Of a stretch of 64,000 bases of DNA, positions 8,974 to 18,136 are shown one piece after another. The notes beneath the pieces were generated by a model, which did not search any database, was not told the origin of the DNA, and saw nothing but the letters and a program-made list of their open reading frames with translations. The position numbers and the translations under genes are program-made. Origin of the DNA: Acinetobacter halotolerans. Lineage in GTDB: Bacteria; Pseudomonadota; Gammaproteobacteria; Pseudomonadales; Moraxellaceae. Within the stretch, counting starts at the first letter, position 1. Each line of letters begins with the position of its first letter. Location of the stretch: NCBI RefSeq assembly GCF_004208515.1, contig NZ_SGIM01000001.1, positions 370,067-434,066 on the forward strand, read 5' to 3'.

Positions 8974-10197
8974 ATGAATTTAAATACACAGATTTTACTG
9001 GCCGCTGTGCTCGGTGTGGCATTTGGTTTTTTGTTAAATGCTTACCCACAAACGATATTTGTTGACTATAGTTTATATGGGCTCGGTATTTTAAGTAGCA
9101 TCTTCATTGGTTTGTTGAAAATGCTATTGATTCCTTTGATTTTTAGCTCAATTGTAGTTGGCGTTTCAAATTTACAAGCAGGTGGGCAATTTGGCCGCGT
9201 TTGGAAAATCACAGCGCTGAGTTCGATCACCACCACCACCTTGGCATTGATTCTTGGCATCAGCTGTGCACATCTTTTTGACGTGGGCAAGGGGATTGAT
9301 ATTCAAATTTTCCAAGCCGAGATGCAAAGTCATCAAACCCCAGACACGCTAACACCCTCTAGTTTTTTAACCAATTTTGTACAAAACACCCTGATCAATC
9401 CATTTAAAGCTTTTAGTGAAGGCAATGTTTTGGCGGTAGTTGTGTTTGCATTACTTTTGGGTGTTGCGTTGGTTAAAGGCGGAGAACGTTTTGCGCTCGT
9501 GCGGAATAGCTTTCAACAATTCTTTGAAATGATGATGATGCTGGTGGGTTGGGTGATGAAACTTGCACCGATCGGCATCTTCGCATTACTCGCCAAACTG
9601 ATCGCCAGTGAAGATCTTTCAGTATTGAGTCGTTTAGTTGAGTTCGCGGCTGTGGTCACAGGAACCACCATTTTTCATGGTCTTGTTGTATTACCATTAT
9701 TGTTGTGGATATTCGGTCGAATGGATCCGATTACCTTTTTTAAGGGGGCTAGAGCAGCCTTAGTGACTGCTTTTGCAACCAGTTCTAGTTCAGCGACCAT
9801 GCCGCTTAGTTTGAAATGTGCACAAGAAAATCTTGGTGTTAGACCACAGACCGCAGGTTTTGTTATTCCGTTAGGTACGCAACTCAACATGGACGGCACG
9901 GCACTGTACGAAGCAGCGGCAGCATTGTTTATTGCTAATCTGATGGGCTTAGATTTATCCCTTACACAACAGATTATTGTCTGTTTGGTGGCGATCGTTG
10001 CGTCTTTGGGTGCACCTGGAATTCCAAGTGCAGGCATGGTCACCATGATTATGGTGTTGCAATCTGTGGGTTTACCTGCAGAGGCGATTGCAATTTTACT
10101 GCCTATTGATCGTTTATTAGATACAGTGCGTACAGTGGTAAATGTGCAGGGCGATATGATGATTAGTGTCGTGGTTGATCGGCACACACCTGAGTAA
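8974..10197 (+). CDS. Dicarboxylate/amino acid:cation symporter (DAACS family)
   Basis: Inner-membrane secondary transporter of 407 residues, related to GltP/GltT/DctA, importing dicarboxylates or acidic amino acids with Na+ or H+. The family landmarks are all present: the Ser-rich hairpin ATSSSSATMP, NMDGTALYEA, GAPGIPSAG and the substrate-binding stretch DRLLDTVRTVVNVQGD. There are about eight hydrophobic spans. The exact substrate (glutamate, aspartate or C4 acids) is not decidable. It is flanked by a terminator upstream and an inverted repeat downstream, so probably transcribed alone. Confidence 0.9.
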   Translation: MNLNTQILLAAVLGVAFGFLLNAYPQTIFVDYSLYGLGILSSIFIGLLKMLLIPLIFSSIVVGVSNLQAGGQFGRVWKITALSSITTTTLALILGISCAHLFDVGKGIDIQIFQAEMQSHQTPDTLTPSSFLTNFVQNTLINPFKAFSEGNVLAVVVFALLLGVALVKGGERFALVRNSFQQFFEMMMMLVGWVMKLAPIGIFALLAKLIASEDLSVLSRLVEFAAVVTGTTIFHGLVVLPLLLWIFGRMDPITFFKGARAALVTAFATSSSSATMPLSLKCAQENLGVRPQTAGFVIPLGTQLNMDGTALYEAAAALFIANLMGLDLSLTQQIIVCLVAIVASLGAPGIPSAGMVTMIMVLQSVGLPAEAIAILLPIDRLLDTVRTVVNVQGDMMISVVVDRHTPE

Positions 10198-10217
10198 AAA
10201 AGCATAAATGGCAGCAG

Positions 10218-10244
10218 TTGAGCGATAGATCGTATATCGCTCAA
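10218..10244. repeat. Inverted repeat downstream of the symporter gene
   Basis: TTGAGCGATA (10218-10227) and TATCGCTCAA (10235-10244) are exact complements with a 7-base loop. No T-run follows, so it may stabilise the mRNA 3' end rather than act as a canonical terminator. Confidence 0.6.
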
Positions 10245-10482
10245 ACAGAGAGATTTATGTCAGTCTAATTGGAATAATGTTGCTGAGTTCAGCCAATTGT
10301 CATAAAAATCGATAAAATTCTGGTCATTTAAATAGTTGAAAAGTGCAACAAAAAAAGAGATTTTAATTTCATGATATGCTGAAATATATAAGAAAAAAAG
10401 ATGATATGTATAATAATAAATTCATAATGTTAAAAATATGTGTATGAAATTAAAAATGTTTTTATGATAAGTGCTTAAGGAA

Positions 10483-10501
10483 AATATAGATAATCATTCT
10501 T
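10483..10501. promoter_or_regulatory. Candidate Fur box upstream of the TonB-dependent receptor
   Basis: The 19-mer matches the classical Fur consensus (GATAATGAT/AATCATTATC) at 14 of 19 positions, with the AATCATT core intact. It lies about 105 bases before the receptor start. Iron-dependent repression is inferred. Confidence 0.55.
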
Positions 10502-10605
10502 GTTTGCACTATCATTTGTTTGTTTTTTTGTCTGAGATCGTTTCTAGTCGCTAAAGAAAATAGCGATGGAAAGGTTATACGTTCTTTACCGCTTCGGGGG
10601 AAGCT

Positions 10606-12690
10606 ATGAAAAACCGTTTTTTTCTAAAAAATCCAATCGTGATGAGTGGGTTGTTATTTGGTAGTTTTGCACCTATGTTGCATGCTGAGACAACCCAAGA
10701 GAGCAAAACGATGGTTCTGCCGACCATTCAAGTGATCGGTTCACAGGATGATGCTGTTTCTAAGATACCTGGTGCGGCAGTAATTGTAGATCAAGAACAA
10801 ATCCAAAAATTTATCCCAACCTCAACCGAAGATATTCTAAAGCGCGTATCAGGTGTCTATGTAAAACCTGAAGAAGAGTCTGCTGTCGTTGCCAATATTG
10901 GTATGCGAGGCATTAGCTCGCAAGACTATAAAACTTTAATTTTAGAAGATGGTGTTCCTGTTGCGGCGGGACTGTTTTTTAACAATAACCGTTACTACAA
11001 TCCTCGTATCCAACGGATGGATAGTATCGAGGTGTTGAAAGGTTCTTCGGCATTACGCTATGGACCTTCAAATATTGGTGGTGTGATTAACTATCGGACT
11101 AAGCAACCTAAAGATGGTGCTTTGGTTGATGTGTCGATTGGCTCATGGGAAACCTATAAAACCACAGTTGAATTGGGTGGCAGCTCTCCAAATAAAGACA
11201 GTAATTTTGGTGCAATTTTAAGTTGGGCGAAAAGTGATGGTTTCATGGACAAAGGCTATGAAATGAAAGATGCTGTCATCAAAGCGGGTACTGCGATTGG
11301 TGAGAATCAATGGTTAGGTGTTAAATTCACTCATTATGAAAATGACGCCAATATCTCGTATCGCGGACAGTTCTTGGGTCAATATGATGCTAAGAAAAAG
11401 AACAATCCTGCACCAGATGATTGGTTCTTGACTGAGCGAAACTCATTCGATATTAATCACCGTTGGAATATCAATGCGGATACAGAACTCCAAACCTTAG
11501 TGTATTGGAGTGAGATGAACCGTGACTACTGGCGTTATGGGGTTAATGGAGCAGCTTCGCAAGCGGCTGGTCGTTGGGTGTATACTGATAGCGTGAACGG
11601 TAACAATCGTGCCATTGAGCGTGTGGGTGCTGAAACTCGTTTGGTGGCGAAACATGCGCTATTCAATATTCCTAGTGAGGCTGAAGTTGGTCTACGCTTG
11701 ATAAATGAAAAAATGGATGATGTCACCATTAATGCTACACGTGCAACACCACGTACTGGTACGATTGGTAAGGACATCAAAGATTCCGCGAAAAGTGTGG
11801 CGTTATATGCGCAAAATCGCTTAGATGTGACTGATCAACTATCGGTGACACCGGGTCTTCGTATTGAACGTTATGAACAAGAGCGTTCAGACAAGAAAAA
11901 TGGTGGCATGGTTAAAACTTCAAATACGGAAGTCATGCCTGGTTTGGGAGCAACTTTTCAAGTACTTCCAGAAGTGCAGTTGTACGGGAGTGTTTATAAA
12001 GCCTTTTCTCCTGCATCGAATGGTGACTCTCTCAGTAATATGAAAGATCAAAAGTTGGATGCTGAACGTTCAACGAATTGGGAGTTAGGACTACGTGGTC
12101 AGAAGGATATCTTGAAATATGAGTTGACCGCATTCCGCATGGACTTTAAGCATCAGGTGATTCCAGCCAACAGTAACTCTGACTTCCAACAAACCAATGG
12201 TGGAAAAACCTTTCATCAAGGACTTGAGGGGGCGGTTGATGTTAATTTAGGCAATGGGTTTGATGCATTTGCCAATGTGACTTGGGTTGCCGATGCTCAG
12301 TTTAAAGGTGACCGCTATGATTCTAAGAATGTAATGACTGCTAAAGGTGATAACCGTATTCCCTATACACCTGAGTGGGTAGCGAATTTAGGCTTTGGTT
12401 ATACTTATGCTGGCTTACGTACTCAGCTTAGTGCGAACTATATGGGATCTCAATTTACCGATACCATGAATACACGTCCAATTGCAGAAAATACATCAGG
12501 TTTCTTTACTGGAAAACTTAACGCTTATACGACTGTTGATTTAACCTCGCGTTATACACTCAATGATCAAGTTGAGTTCTATGGCGCAGTGAAAAACTTG
12601 GAAGACAAACGTTATATGGCGAGCTTGCGTCAAGGCATCTATGTAGGTCCTGAGCGTTCATTTGAAGCTGGCGTTCGCTATCGCTTTTAA
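10606..12690 (+). CDS. TonB-dependent receptor, FecA-like, probably ferric siderophore or citrate
   Basis: Outer-membrane receptor of 694 residues. A signal peptide ends near residue 27 (MLHA). The plug domain at about 45-170 contains the conserved GMRGI, LILEDGVPV and VLKGSSALRYGPSNIGGVINY segments; the barrel ends with a terminal Phe (GVRYRF), as expected for BAM recognition. The plug resembles FecA, but no FecIR regulator genes adjoin it. A Fur-like box upstream supports iron uptake. The ligand cannot be assigned. GGGGAAG precedes the start. Confidence 0.9.
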   Translation: MKNRFFLKNPIVMSGLLFGSFAPMLHAETTQESKTMVLPTIQVIGSQDDAVSKIPGAAVIVDQEQIQKFIPTSTEDILKRVSGVYVKPEEESAVVANIGMRGISSQDYKTLILEDGVPVAAGLFFNNNRYYNPRIQRMDSIEVLKGSSALRYGPSNIGGVINYRTKQPKDGALVDVSIGSWETYKTTVELGGSSPNKDSNFGAILSWAKSDGFMDKGYEMKDAVIKAGTAIGENQWLGVKFTHYENDANISYRGQFLGQYDAKKKNNPAPDDWFLTERNSFDINHRWNINADTELQTLVYWSEMNRDYWRYGVNGAASQAAGRWVYTDSVNGNNRAIERVGAETRLVAKHALFNIPSEAEVGLRLINEKMDDVTINATRATPRTGTIGKDIKDSAKSVALYAQNRLDVTDQLSVTPGLRIERYEQERSDKKNGGMVKTSNTEVMPGLGATFQVLPEVQLYGSVYKAFSPASNGDSLSNMKDQKLDAERSTNWELGLRGQKDILKYELTAFRMDFKHQVIPANSNSDFQQTNGGKTFHQGLEGAVDVNLGNGFDAFANVTWVADAQFKGDRYDSKNVMTAKGDNRIPYTPEWVANLGFGYTYAGLRTQLSANYMGSQFTDTMNTRPIAENTSGFFTGKLNAYTTVDLTSRYTLNDQVEFYGAVKNLEDKRYMASLRQGIYVGPERSFEAGVRYRF

Positions 12691-12707
12691 TACATTTGCT
12701 TATAAAC

Positions 12708-12737
12708 AAAAGCCCCCATCCTAAGATGGGGGCTTTT
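12708..12737. terminator. Bidirectional terminator
   Basis: A 13-bp perfect stem (12708-12720 with 12725-12737), loop CTAA, flanked by A and T runs. It lies between the TonB-receptor gene and the convergent PF10118 gene. Confidence 0.9.
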
Positions 12738-12760
12738 GTTTTGGTGTTGAATAATTTGGT

Positions 12761-13705
12761 TTAAGCAGCGGGCTGTAAGGCGCGTTTCGCAGCAGGTGAG
12801 TTATTTAAATAGTTCACTGCATCTTGAGTATTTGCCTCTTTTACAGGGTCGTACCATGGCATGAGGTAATCAATTTGTTGTGCAACCAGCCAAATAGGGT
12901 TTGGTAATACTTGATTATCTTTACGTCCCTGTTTATACCATTCTAACCAGATCCAAGGTTTGAATGGACTTGGCTTCTTATCAGCAAAACGAGGGTCTTG
13001 GCTCATGATGTGGGCAGCACCATCTACCCATAATCCAAGAACGAGAACGATTACTGCAACGCTGAGATAGTAACGTGCAATATAACTACCGCCTAAATGG
13101 CGATAAAGATCAAATGCAACTGTACGGTGTTCGATTTCTTCTGAACCATGCCATTTGATTAAATCAATCATTTCTGGGTCAGCACCAAGCTCTTCCCAGC
13201 GTTTGTTATACAACGCATATTTGCCAAGCACGCATGTCATATGCTCAACGGTAGCAATCACACCAAGGCGGAATAAATCCCATTGATGATCGAGTATTTT
13301 TGGGACTTGTTTTCCAAAAGGTTTATCCGCTAAAGCCTTACTAAATACAAAGTCCATGATGTCGAGATTACGTTGAATATCTATATTACGCTTGCTTAGA
13401 TATTCTTTGTTTGCAGAGGTGTGCGCAATCGCATGCATGGCTTCTTGACGAATAAATGCTTGCACATCTTCTTTTAGTTTTGGATCGGTAATTTCAGGCA
13501 AAACTTTATTATATAAACGACAGAACCAAAACTCACCTGCGGGTAAGATATTGTTAATTTCATTAATAAAATAACTGGCGAAAGGCTGATTTGGAATCCA
13601 ATCTACAGGGGTTTTTTCCCAATCAAACTTTACTTTGCGAGGGAGAATTTTATAGTCAATCGAAGAACCAAGAACTTTGTTCTTCACAAATGATAGTAAT
13701 TTCAT
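12761..13705 (-). CDS. Predicted metal-dependent hydrolase (PF10118)
   Basis: Protein of 314 residues with the features of the PF10118 family: paired Glu/His motifs in a ferritin-like helical arrangement. Seen here are FIRQEAMHAIAH, ATVEHMTCVLG and HGSEEIEHRTVAFD, which together could ligate a di-metal centre. A single hydrophobic segment (YYLSVAVIVLVLGLWV) lies after them, suggesting membrane association. The family is frequent in Acinetobacter but its reaction is not established. Transcribed alone, ending at the shared terminator. Confidence 0.8.
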   Translation of the reverse strand: MKLLSFVKNKVLGSSIDYKILPRKVKFDWEKTPVDWIPNQPFASYFINEINNILPAGEFWFCRLYNKVLPEITDPKLKEDVQAFIRQEAMHAIAHTSANKEYLSKRNIDIQRNLDIMDFVFSKALADKPFGKQVPKILDHQWDLFRLGVIATVEHMTCVLGKYALYNKRWEELGADPEMIDLIKWHGSEEIEHRTVAFDLYRHLGGSYIARYYLSVAVIVLVLGLWVDGAAHIMSQDPRFADKKPSPFKPWIWLEWYKQGRKDNQVLPNPIWLVAQQIDYLMPWYDPVKEANTQDAVNYLNNSPAAKRALQPAA

Positions 13706-13834
13706 CGTTTAGTCCTAATCGATAGTGCAATGAACCAATAGTATGGAGTATATGAAAATACTCCACCTGTTGTGTTTAGCAATTCAGGACAATTAAAATT
13801 TATTTTATGCATCAAGTTGCATGAATTGCATTAT

Positions 13835-14611
13835 TTACTCTTGAACGTCAGATTCTGTAGCTTCTGGGATTTGATCGAGGTCAAATTCGATAGGTTGATC
13901 AAGGGTGAAATTCAAACGACCACCCATCACACTGGCCAGTTCTTCTAAACCAATCTTATTCAGTGATGAGAACAGTTGAATAGAAAAGTCTAATTTCATC
14001 TTTTTCAATCGTTGTTTCACGTCTAATAGTGTTTTATTGGCAGGCCCGCGATTAAGTTTGTCTGCTTTGGTTAAAAGGATATGTACAAACAAATGACGTG
14101 AATGTGCCCACTCCAACATCATTAAATCAAAATGCTGCAATGGATGACGAATATCCATCAATAACACCAAGCCTTGTAAGCTTTGGCGATGAATTAAATA
14201 GTTTTCTAATTCTTTTTGCCACACCAGTTTCATCGCTTCAGGCACGGCTGCATAACCGTAACCTGGTAAATCGACTAAACGTTGGTCAGGATTGCCCAAG
14301 CTAAAAAAGTTGATCATTTGGGTGCGGCCTGGTCTTTTCGATGCACGCGCCAATTGCTTTTGGTTAGTCAGTGCATTGATTGCACTGGATTTACCCGCAT
14401 TCGATCGACCTGCAAAAGCAATTTCATAGCCTGTATCTTCTACGCATAAAGCAAGCTTAGGCGCACTCATTAAAAACTCAGCTTGGCGTAACCAATTTAA
14501 AGACTGGTTTGCATAAACTGTTAATGCAGGATCAGTTTGTTTCTCATAACTGATTTTTTCTTTTGGAGCGAGTTTAGCTTTGGTATCTTTCGATTGTTGA
14601 CGCTGACGCAT
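13835..14611 (-). CDS. engB: Ribosome biogenesis GTP-binding protein YihA/YsxC (EngB)
   Basis: Essential-type GTPase of 258 residues acting in 50S subunit assembly. G1 is GRSNAGKSS (68-76), G3 DLPGYG (114-119) and G4 TKAD (181-184). Relative to E. coli YihA it carries a basic N-terminal extension of about 20 residues and an acidic C-terminal tail. The start is the ATG before RQRQQSK. It lies downstream of nsrR on the same strand. Confidence 0.95.
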   Translation of the reverse strand: MRQRQQSKDTKAKLAPKEKISYEKQTDPALTVYANQSLNWLRQAEFLMSAPKLALCVEDTGYEIAFAGRSNAGKSSAINALTNQKQLARASKRPGRTQMINFFSLGNPDQRLVDLPGYGYAAVPEAMKLVWQKELENYLIHRQSLQGLVLLMDIRHPLQHFDLMMLEWAHSRHLFVHILLTKADKLNRGPANKTLLDVKQRLKKMKLDFSIQLFSSLNKIGLEELASVMGGRLNFTLDQPIEFDLDQIPEATESDVQE

Positions 14612-14679
14612 AGAAGCTTACTTTAAAATTTGAAATAGCGAGATCTATTATAAAGGATGTCGGAGATTCGTGCGAATCC

Positions 14680-15138
14680 TCATAACGGGGCTTTTGGAAT
14701 GAGTTGTAAAAAATCAATATTTGAATGTTGAGATGAGGGAAGAATGCTGTGTTGCAATACTTCACCCACTGTATACTGGTCTAGACTTTGATAAAAGCTC
14801 TCTAAAGCTTGATCTAGAATCCCTTTTAGTCCGCAATGTGCACGTAAAACACAAGGTGGAGTATTGCATTCAACAATTTGCTGATGACCTTGTAAGATGC
14901 GAACGATGTCGCCGAGTTTAAGGTTTTTTGCTTCGGGATTGAGACGAATACCGCCACCTTTACCACGTGTGGTAATGATCCATTGCTGCTTACCCATGAA
15001 GTGAACGATTTTAACCAGATGATTTTGGGAGACATGCAAGTCTTGGGCGATATCTGCAATCGTGTACGGCACATCGCTCGGACGAGCGACATACATCAGA
15101 ATTCTAAGCGCATAATCAGTAAACTTATTGAGTTGCAT
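14680..15138 (-). CDS. nsrR: Rrf2-family nitric oxide-sensing repressor NsrR
   Basis: Transcription factor of 152 residues with an Rrf2 winged helix (KFTDYALRILMYVA; recognition region HVSQNHLVKIVHFM). Three iron-sulfur ligands, Cys91, Cys96 and Cys102, fall at the same residue numbers as in E. coli NsrR, which argues for NsrR over IscR. It lies immediately downstream of hmp on the same strand, and a near-consensus NsrR operator overlaps the hmp promoter. NO damage to the cluster would relieve repression. The C-terminal tail is somewhat longer than in E. coli. Confidence 0.9.
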   Translation of the reverse strand: MQLNKFTDYALRILMYVARPSDVPYTIADIAQDLHVSQNHLVKIVHFMGKQQWIITTRGKGGGIRLNPEAKNLKLGDIVRILQGHQQIVECNTPPCVLRAHCGLKGILDQALESFYQSLDQYTVGEVLQHSILPSSQHSNIDFLQLIPKAPL

Positions 15139-15217
15139 GGCATTTCACTCAATCTAATGCTTTAAATACAAAGGGCTAGTCTATCATAGACTAGCCCTAC
15201 GCAAAATGCAGTGCCGA

Positions 15218-16429
15218 TTAGTTGAGTTTGACACCGCCTGTGCCAAAAGCCTCGCTATGGATGTTTTCTGCTGGAATACCCCGAGCGATCAGCGCTTTAT
15301 GTTGTTCTGCCATAAATGGCATTGGACCACATAGGTAATAATCTGCACTTGTTGGTAATAATGCAGCATCCATCGAACTTAAATCTAAGCGCCCTGCAAA
15401 GTCATAATCTTCCCCGAGCACGTCACTCGCATGTGGAAATTCATAAGCTGTAAAGGTGCTGAGACGTGGATACTTGGTTTTAAGTTCATGAATATGCTTT
15501 TTCATCGCATGAACTTGGCTACTTCGGCACGCATGAATAAAACTGACAGGCTGGGGCATATCTAGCGTAACCAATTGATTGAGCATTGCAATCATAGGGG
15601 TTAATCCGACACCACCGCTAATAAATACATTGCGTTTATTGCTATTAATCAAATGGAAATTGCCTGTTGGTGCAGAAACTTCAATTTCTGAGCCTTCAGC
15701 TAAACTATGTAGGGTGCTTGAAACCCAACCCCCAGCTAAATCACCTTTCTCATCTTCACGCTTTACTGAGATGCGTAAATAATCAGCTTGTGGACTAGTG
15801 GATAAAGTGTATTGCCGTGGTTGTCTGAGATTTAGCTCAGGCACAAAAACACGAACAGAGATGTATTGACCTGCTTCATATTGTGGTAAATCACCGCCAT
15901 CGACTGGTGCAAGGTAGAAGGAAGTGATTTCTTCACTTTCCACCACTTTCTTGGCGATTTTAAAATTACGCCAACCTAACCAACTGCCTTTTGTTTGCTG
16001 ATGTTGATCATAAATGGCTTTTTCAGTACTGATGAACAGATCTGCCAATTGACCATATGCTGCAGCCCATGCATCAATTAAAGGATCTTGCATTGAAATA
16101 TTGAGGACTTCGCTGATCGAATGGAGAAGATTTTCTCCCACTATATTATAGTCAGGCGATTGGATATTTAGACTGACATGCTTATGCGCTATCAATTCAA
16201 CTACAGGCAAAAGTACCGAAGGGTCTTCAATATTTTCTGCGTATGCCAATACTGCACCAGCAAGAGCCTGTGCCTGTGCACCGCTACGTTGATGCCCCAT
16301 GTTAAAGGTTTCTTTTAATTCAGGATTATTTCCTAACATACGGTTATAAAAATAACCTGTTAACGCTACACCATTTTCGCGCAGTACAGGAACAGTCGCT
16401 TTTACAAGGTCAATTTGCTGCGGAGTCAT
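15218..16429 (-). CDS. hmp: Flavohaemoglobin, nitric oxide dioxygenase
   Basis: Three-domain enzyme of 403 residues that converts NO to nitrate using O2 and NAD(P)H. The globin domain (1-140) contains the proximal-His region AHKHVSL; the FAD domain has the RQYTLS motif; the NAD domain has FISGGVGLTPM and ends with the conserved FGTGG. It is followed by nsrR, its likely regulator. A promoter with an overlapping NsrR operator lies just upstream. Length is typical (396-403). Confidence 0.97.
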   Translation of the reverse strand: MTPQQIDLVKATVPVLRENGVALTGYFYNRMLGNNPELKETFNMGHQRSGAQAQALAGAVLAYAENIEDPSVLLPVVELIAHKHVSLNIQSPDYNIVGENLLHSISEVLNISMQDPLIDAWAAAYGQLADLFISTEKAIYDQHQQTKGSWLGWRNFKIAKKVVESEEITSFYLAPVDGGDLPQYEAGQYISVRVFVPELNLRQPRQYTLSTSPQADYLRISVKREDEKGDLAGGWVSSTLHSLAEGSEIEVSAPTGNFHLINSNKRNVFISGGVGLTPMIAMLNQLVTLDMPQPVSFIHACRSSQVHAMKKHIHELKTKYPRLSTFTAYEFPHASDVLGEDYDFAGRLDLSSMDAALLPTSADYYLCGPMPFMAEQHKALIARGIPAENIHSEAFGTGGVKLN

Positions 16430-16456
16430 TTTAGATCTCTCTTGGCTATCATTTAT

Positions 16457-16496
16457 AAGATGTATTTAAAATATACCTTTAAATTTGGATTTGCAA
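16457..16496 (-). promoter_or_regulatory. hmp promoter with overlapping NsrR operator
   Basis: Read on the minus strand, a -35 TTGCAA (16491-16496) is 17 bases from a -10 TATTTT (16468-16473). The 23-bp inverted repeat at 16457-16479 (plus strand AAGATGTAT, TTAAA, ATATACCTT) closely matches the known NsrR consensus AAGATGCAT-N5-ATGCATCTT and covers the -10. Repression in the absence of NO is the clear prediction. Confidence 0.85.
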
Positions 16497-16517
16497 TACG
16501 TAATTTATGAAAACCAT

Positions 16518-16548
16518 AAAAAAAATAAGGGATAATAAATTATCCCTT
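16518..16548 (-). terminator. Intrinsic terminator of the HerA-like ATPase gene
   Basis: AAGGGATAA (16527-16535) pairs with TTATCCCTT (16540-16548). On the minus strand it is followed by an almost pure T-run. It insulates the ATPase gene from the hmp promoter. Confidence 0.8.
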
Positions 16549-16569
16549 GATTTATAAATGAATAAAGTT

Positions 16570-18117
16570 TTATTTTCCAAATAATGAGCCTAATAGGCCG
16601 CGGACAATTTTTTGTCCAGTTGGTCCGCCTAAACTACGTGCTGCACTTTTAGCAAAAGTACCGACAATGTCCTGTGTGAGTTTTTCTCGATCGCGTTGTG
16701 CTTTTTCGGCGGCTCTTTGTTGTTCACGGGCAAAACGCTCTTGTTCTTTCTCTTGTTGTTTCGCTAAAGCATCTTGTTCCTTGCTTTGTTGTTTGACTAG
16801 TTCATCTGCTTGTTTCTGTTGGGATTGTTGTAGTACTTTTTTTTGAAGCATTTCATAAGCACTGTCTCGATCAACGGCCTGATCATAAATGCCCGCAACG
16901 ATACTCTGAGCCATGATGACTTGGCGCTCTTCAGGGCTAATTGGGGTAAATGATGAATAAGGTGGCATCACCCAGCCACGCTCAACAATCTGTGGCGTAC
17001 CTTGTTCATCTAGGCAACTAATCAATGCTTCACCCACTGCAAGTTCAGTAATGGCTTGATCCACTTTAAAGTCTGGATTGGCACGGAATGTGTCAGCTGC
17101 AGTTTTGACTGCTTTTTGATCCTTCGGTGTAAATGCACGTAAAGCATGTTGTACCCGATTTCCCAATTGACCTAACACGCTTTCAGGTAGATCCAGTGGG
17201 TTTTGGGTGATGAAATAGATCCCAACGCCTTTGGAGCGAATTAAACGAACCACCTGTTCAATTTTTTGCTGTAAGGCTGGGCTGGCATTATCAAATAATA
17301 AATGTGCTTCATCGAAGAAGAACACCAATTTGGGTTTGTCCATATCACCGACTTCTGGCAGTTGTTCAAATAACTCAGATAACATCCAAAGTAAGAAAGT
17401 TGCATATAATTTAGGTGTGTTCATGAGTTTATCGGCAGCCAATATGTTGATATAGCCACGACCATCACTATCGGTTTGGATGAAATCCAGTATATTTAGA
17501 CTTGGTTCCCCAAAAAATTGTTCGCCGCCTTGATCGCCAAGAGCCAGTAAATTACGTTGAATGGCACCGAGACTAGCGGGAGAGAGGTTGCCGTATTCAG
17601 CTTTGAGTGCTGAGGCATTTTCGCTGACATAGCTCAACATTGATTTTAAATCTTTAAAATCAATTAATAATAAACCTTGATCATCTGCAATTCGAAAAAC
17701 TGCCGAAAGTACACCTTCTTGTGTGTCATTGAGGTTGAGCATTCTGGCTAATAATAATGGACCAATCTCAGAAATTGTGGTGCGAATTGGATGGCCTTGT
17801 TCACCAAATAAATCCCAAAAAATAACAGGGGATGCTGCAAACGGTACATTCTCAATTTTGAGTAAATTTAGGCGCTCTTCAAATTTTGGATTGCTGGTTC
17901 CCGCTTTGGCTAGGCTCGATACATCGCCTTTGGCATCGGCTAGAAATACAGGAACCCCAAGACGAGAGAAGTTTTCTGCGAGAACTTTGAGGGTGACCGT
18001 TTTACCCGTACCTGTCGCTCCAGCAATTAAACCATGTCGGTTGGCAAATTTAGAATGTAGAACAATATCTTGTGTGGTATCTGTGGTTTTTTTTGCAATA
18101 ACGATGGGTGTATTCAT
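16570..18117 (-). CDS. HerA-like ATPase (DUF853 family, YjgR-like)
   Basis: Cytoplasmic P-loop ATPase of 515 residues. Walker A is GATGTGKT (33-40) and Walker [13 protein letters not shown] near 265-275. A RecA/FtsK-like core is followed by a charged Gln/Lys/Glu-rich coiled coil at about 430-485 and a short Gly-rich tail. The E. coli relative YjgR has no settled role. AGGTGA precedes the ATG. It follows the cystathionine beta-lyase gene on the same strand with a 19-base gap, so co-transcription is likely. Confidence 0.85.
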   Translation of the reverse strand: MNTPIVIAKKTTDTTQDIVLHSKFANRHGLIAGATGTGKTVTLKVLAENFSRLGVPVFLADAKGDVSSLAKAGTSNPKFEERLNLLKIENVPFAASPVIFWDLFGEQGHPIRTTISEIGPLLLARMLNLNDTQEGVLSAVFRIADDQGLLLIDFKDLKSMLSYVSENASALKAEYGNLSPASLGAIQRNLLALGDQGGEQFFGEPSLNILDFIQTDSDGRGYINILAADKLMNTPKLYATFLLWMLSELFEQLPEVGDMDKPKLVFFFDEAHLLFDNASPALQQKIEQVVRLIRSKGVGIYFITQNPLDLPESVLGQLGNRVQHALRAFTPKDQKAVKTAADTFRANPDFKVDQAITELAVGEALISCLDEQGTPQIVERGWVMPPYSSFTPISPEERQVIMAQSIVAGIYDQAVDRDSAYEMLQKKVLQQSQQKQADELVKQQSKEQDALAKQQEKEQERFAREQQRAAEKAQRDREKLTQDIVGTFAKSAARSLGGPTGQKIVRGLLGSLFGK

Positions 18118-18136
18118 TCTTCACCTATTTTTAGTG

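Larger units (their letters stand above)
10198..10605. other. Regulatory spacer upstream of the TonB receptor
   Basis: A 408-base, very A+T-rich gene-free region. It contains a perfect inverted repeat (10218-10244), a Fur-box-like 19-mer (10483-10501) and then the TonB-receptor leader. No coding ORF seen. Confidence 0.6.

Noticed and set aside
9675..10244. 189-codon minus-strand ORF inside the symporter gene
   Set aside because: Shadow frame; the plus strand encodes a complete DAACS transporter with all family motifs.
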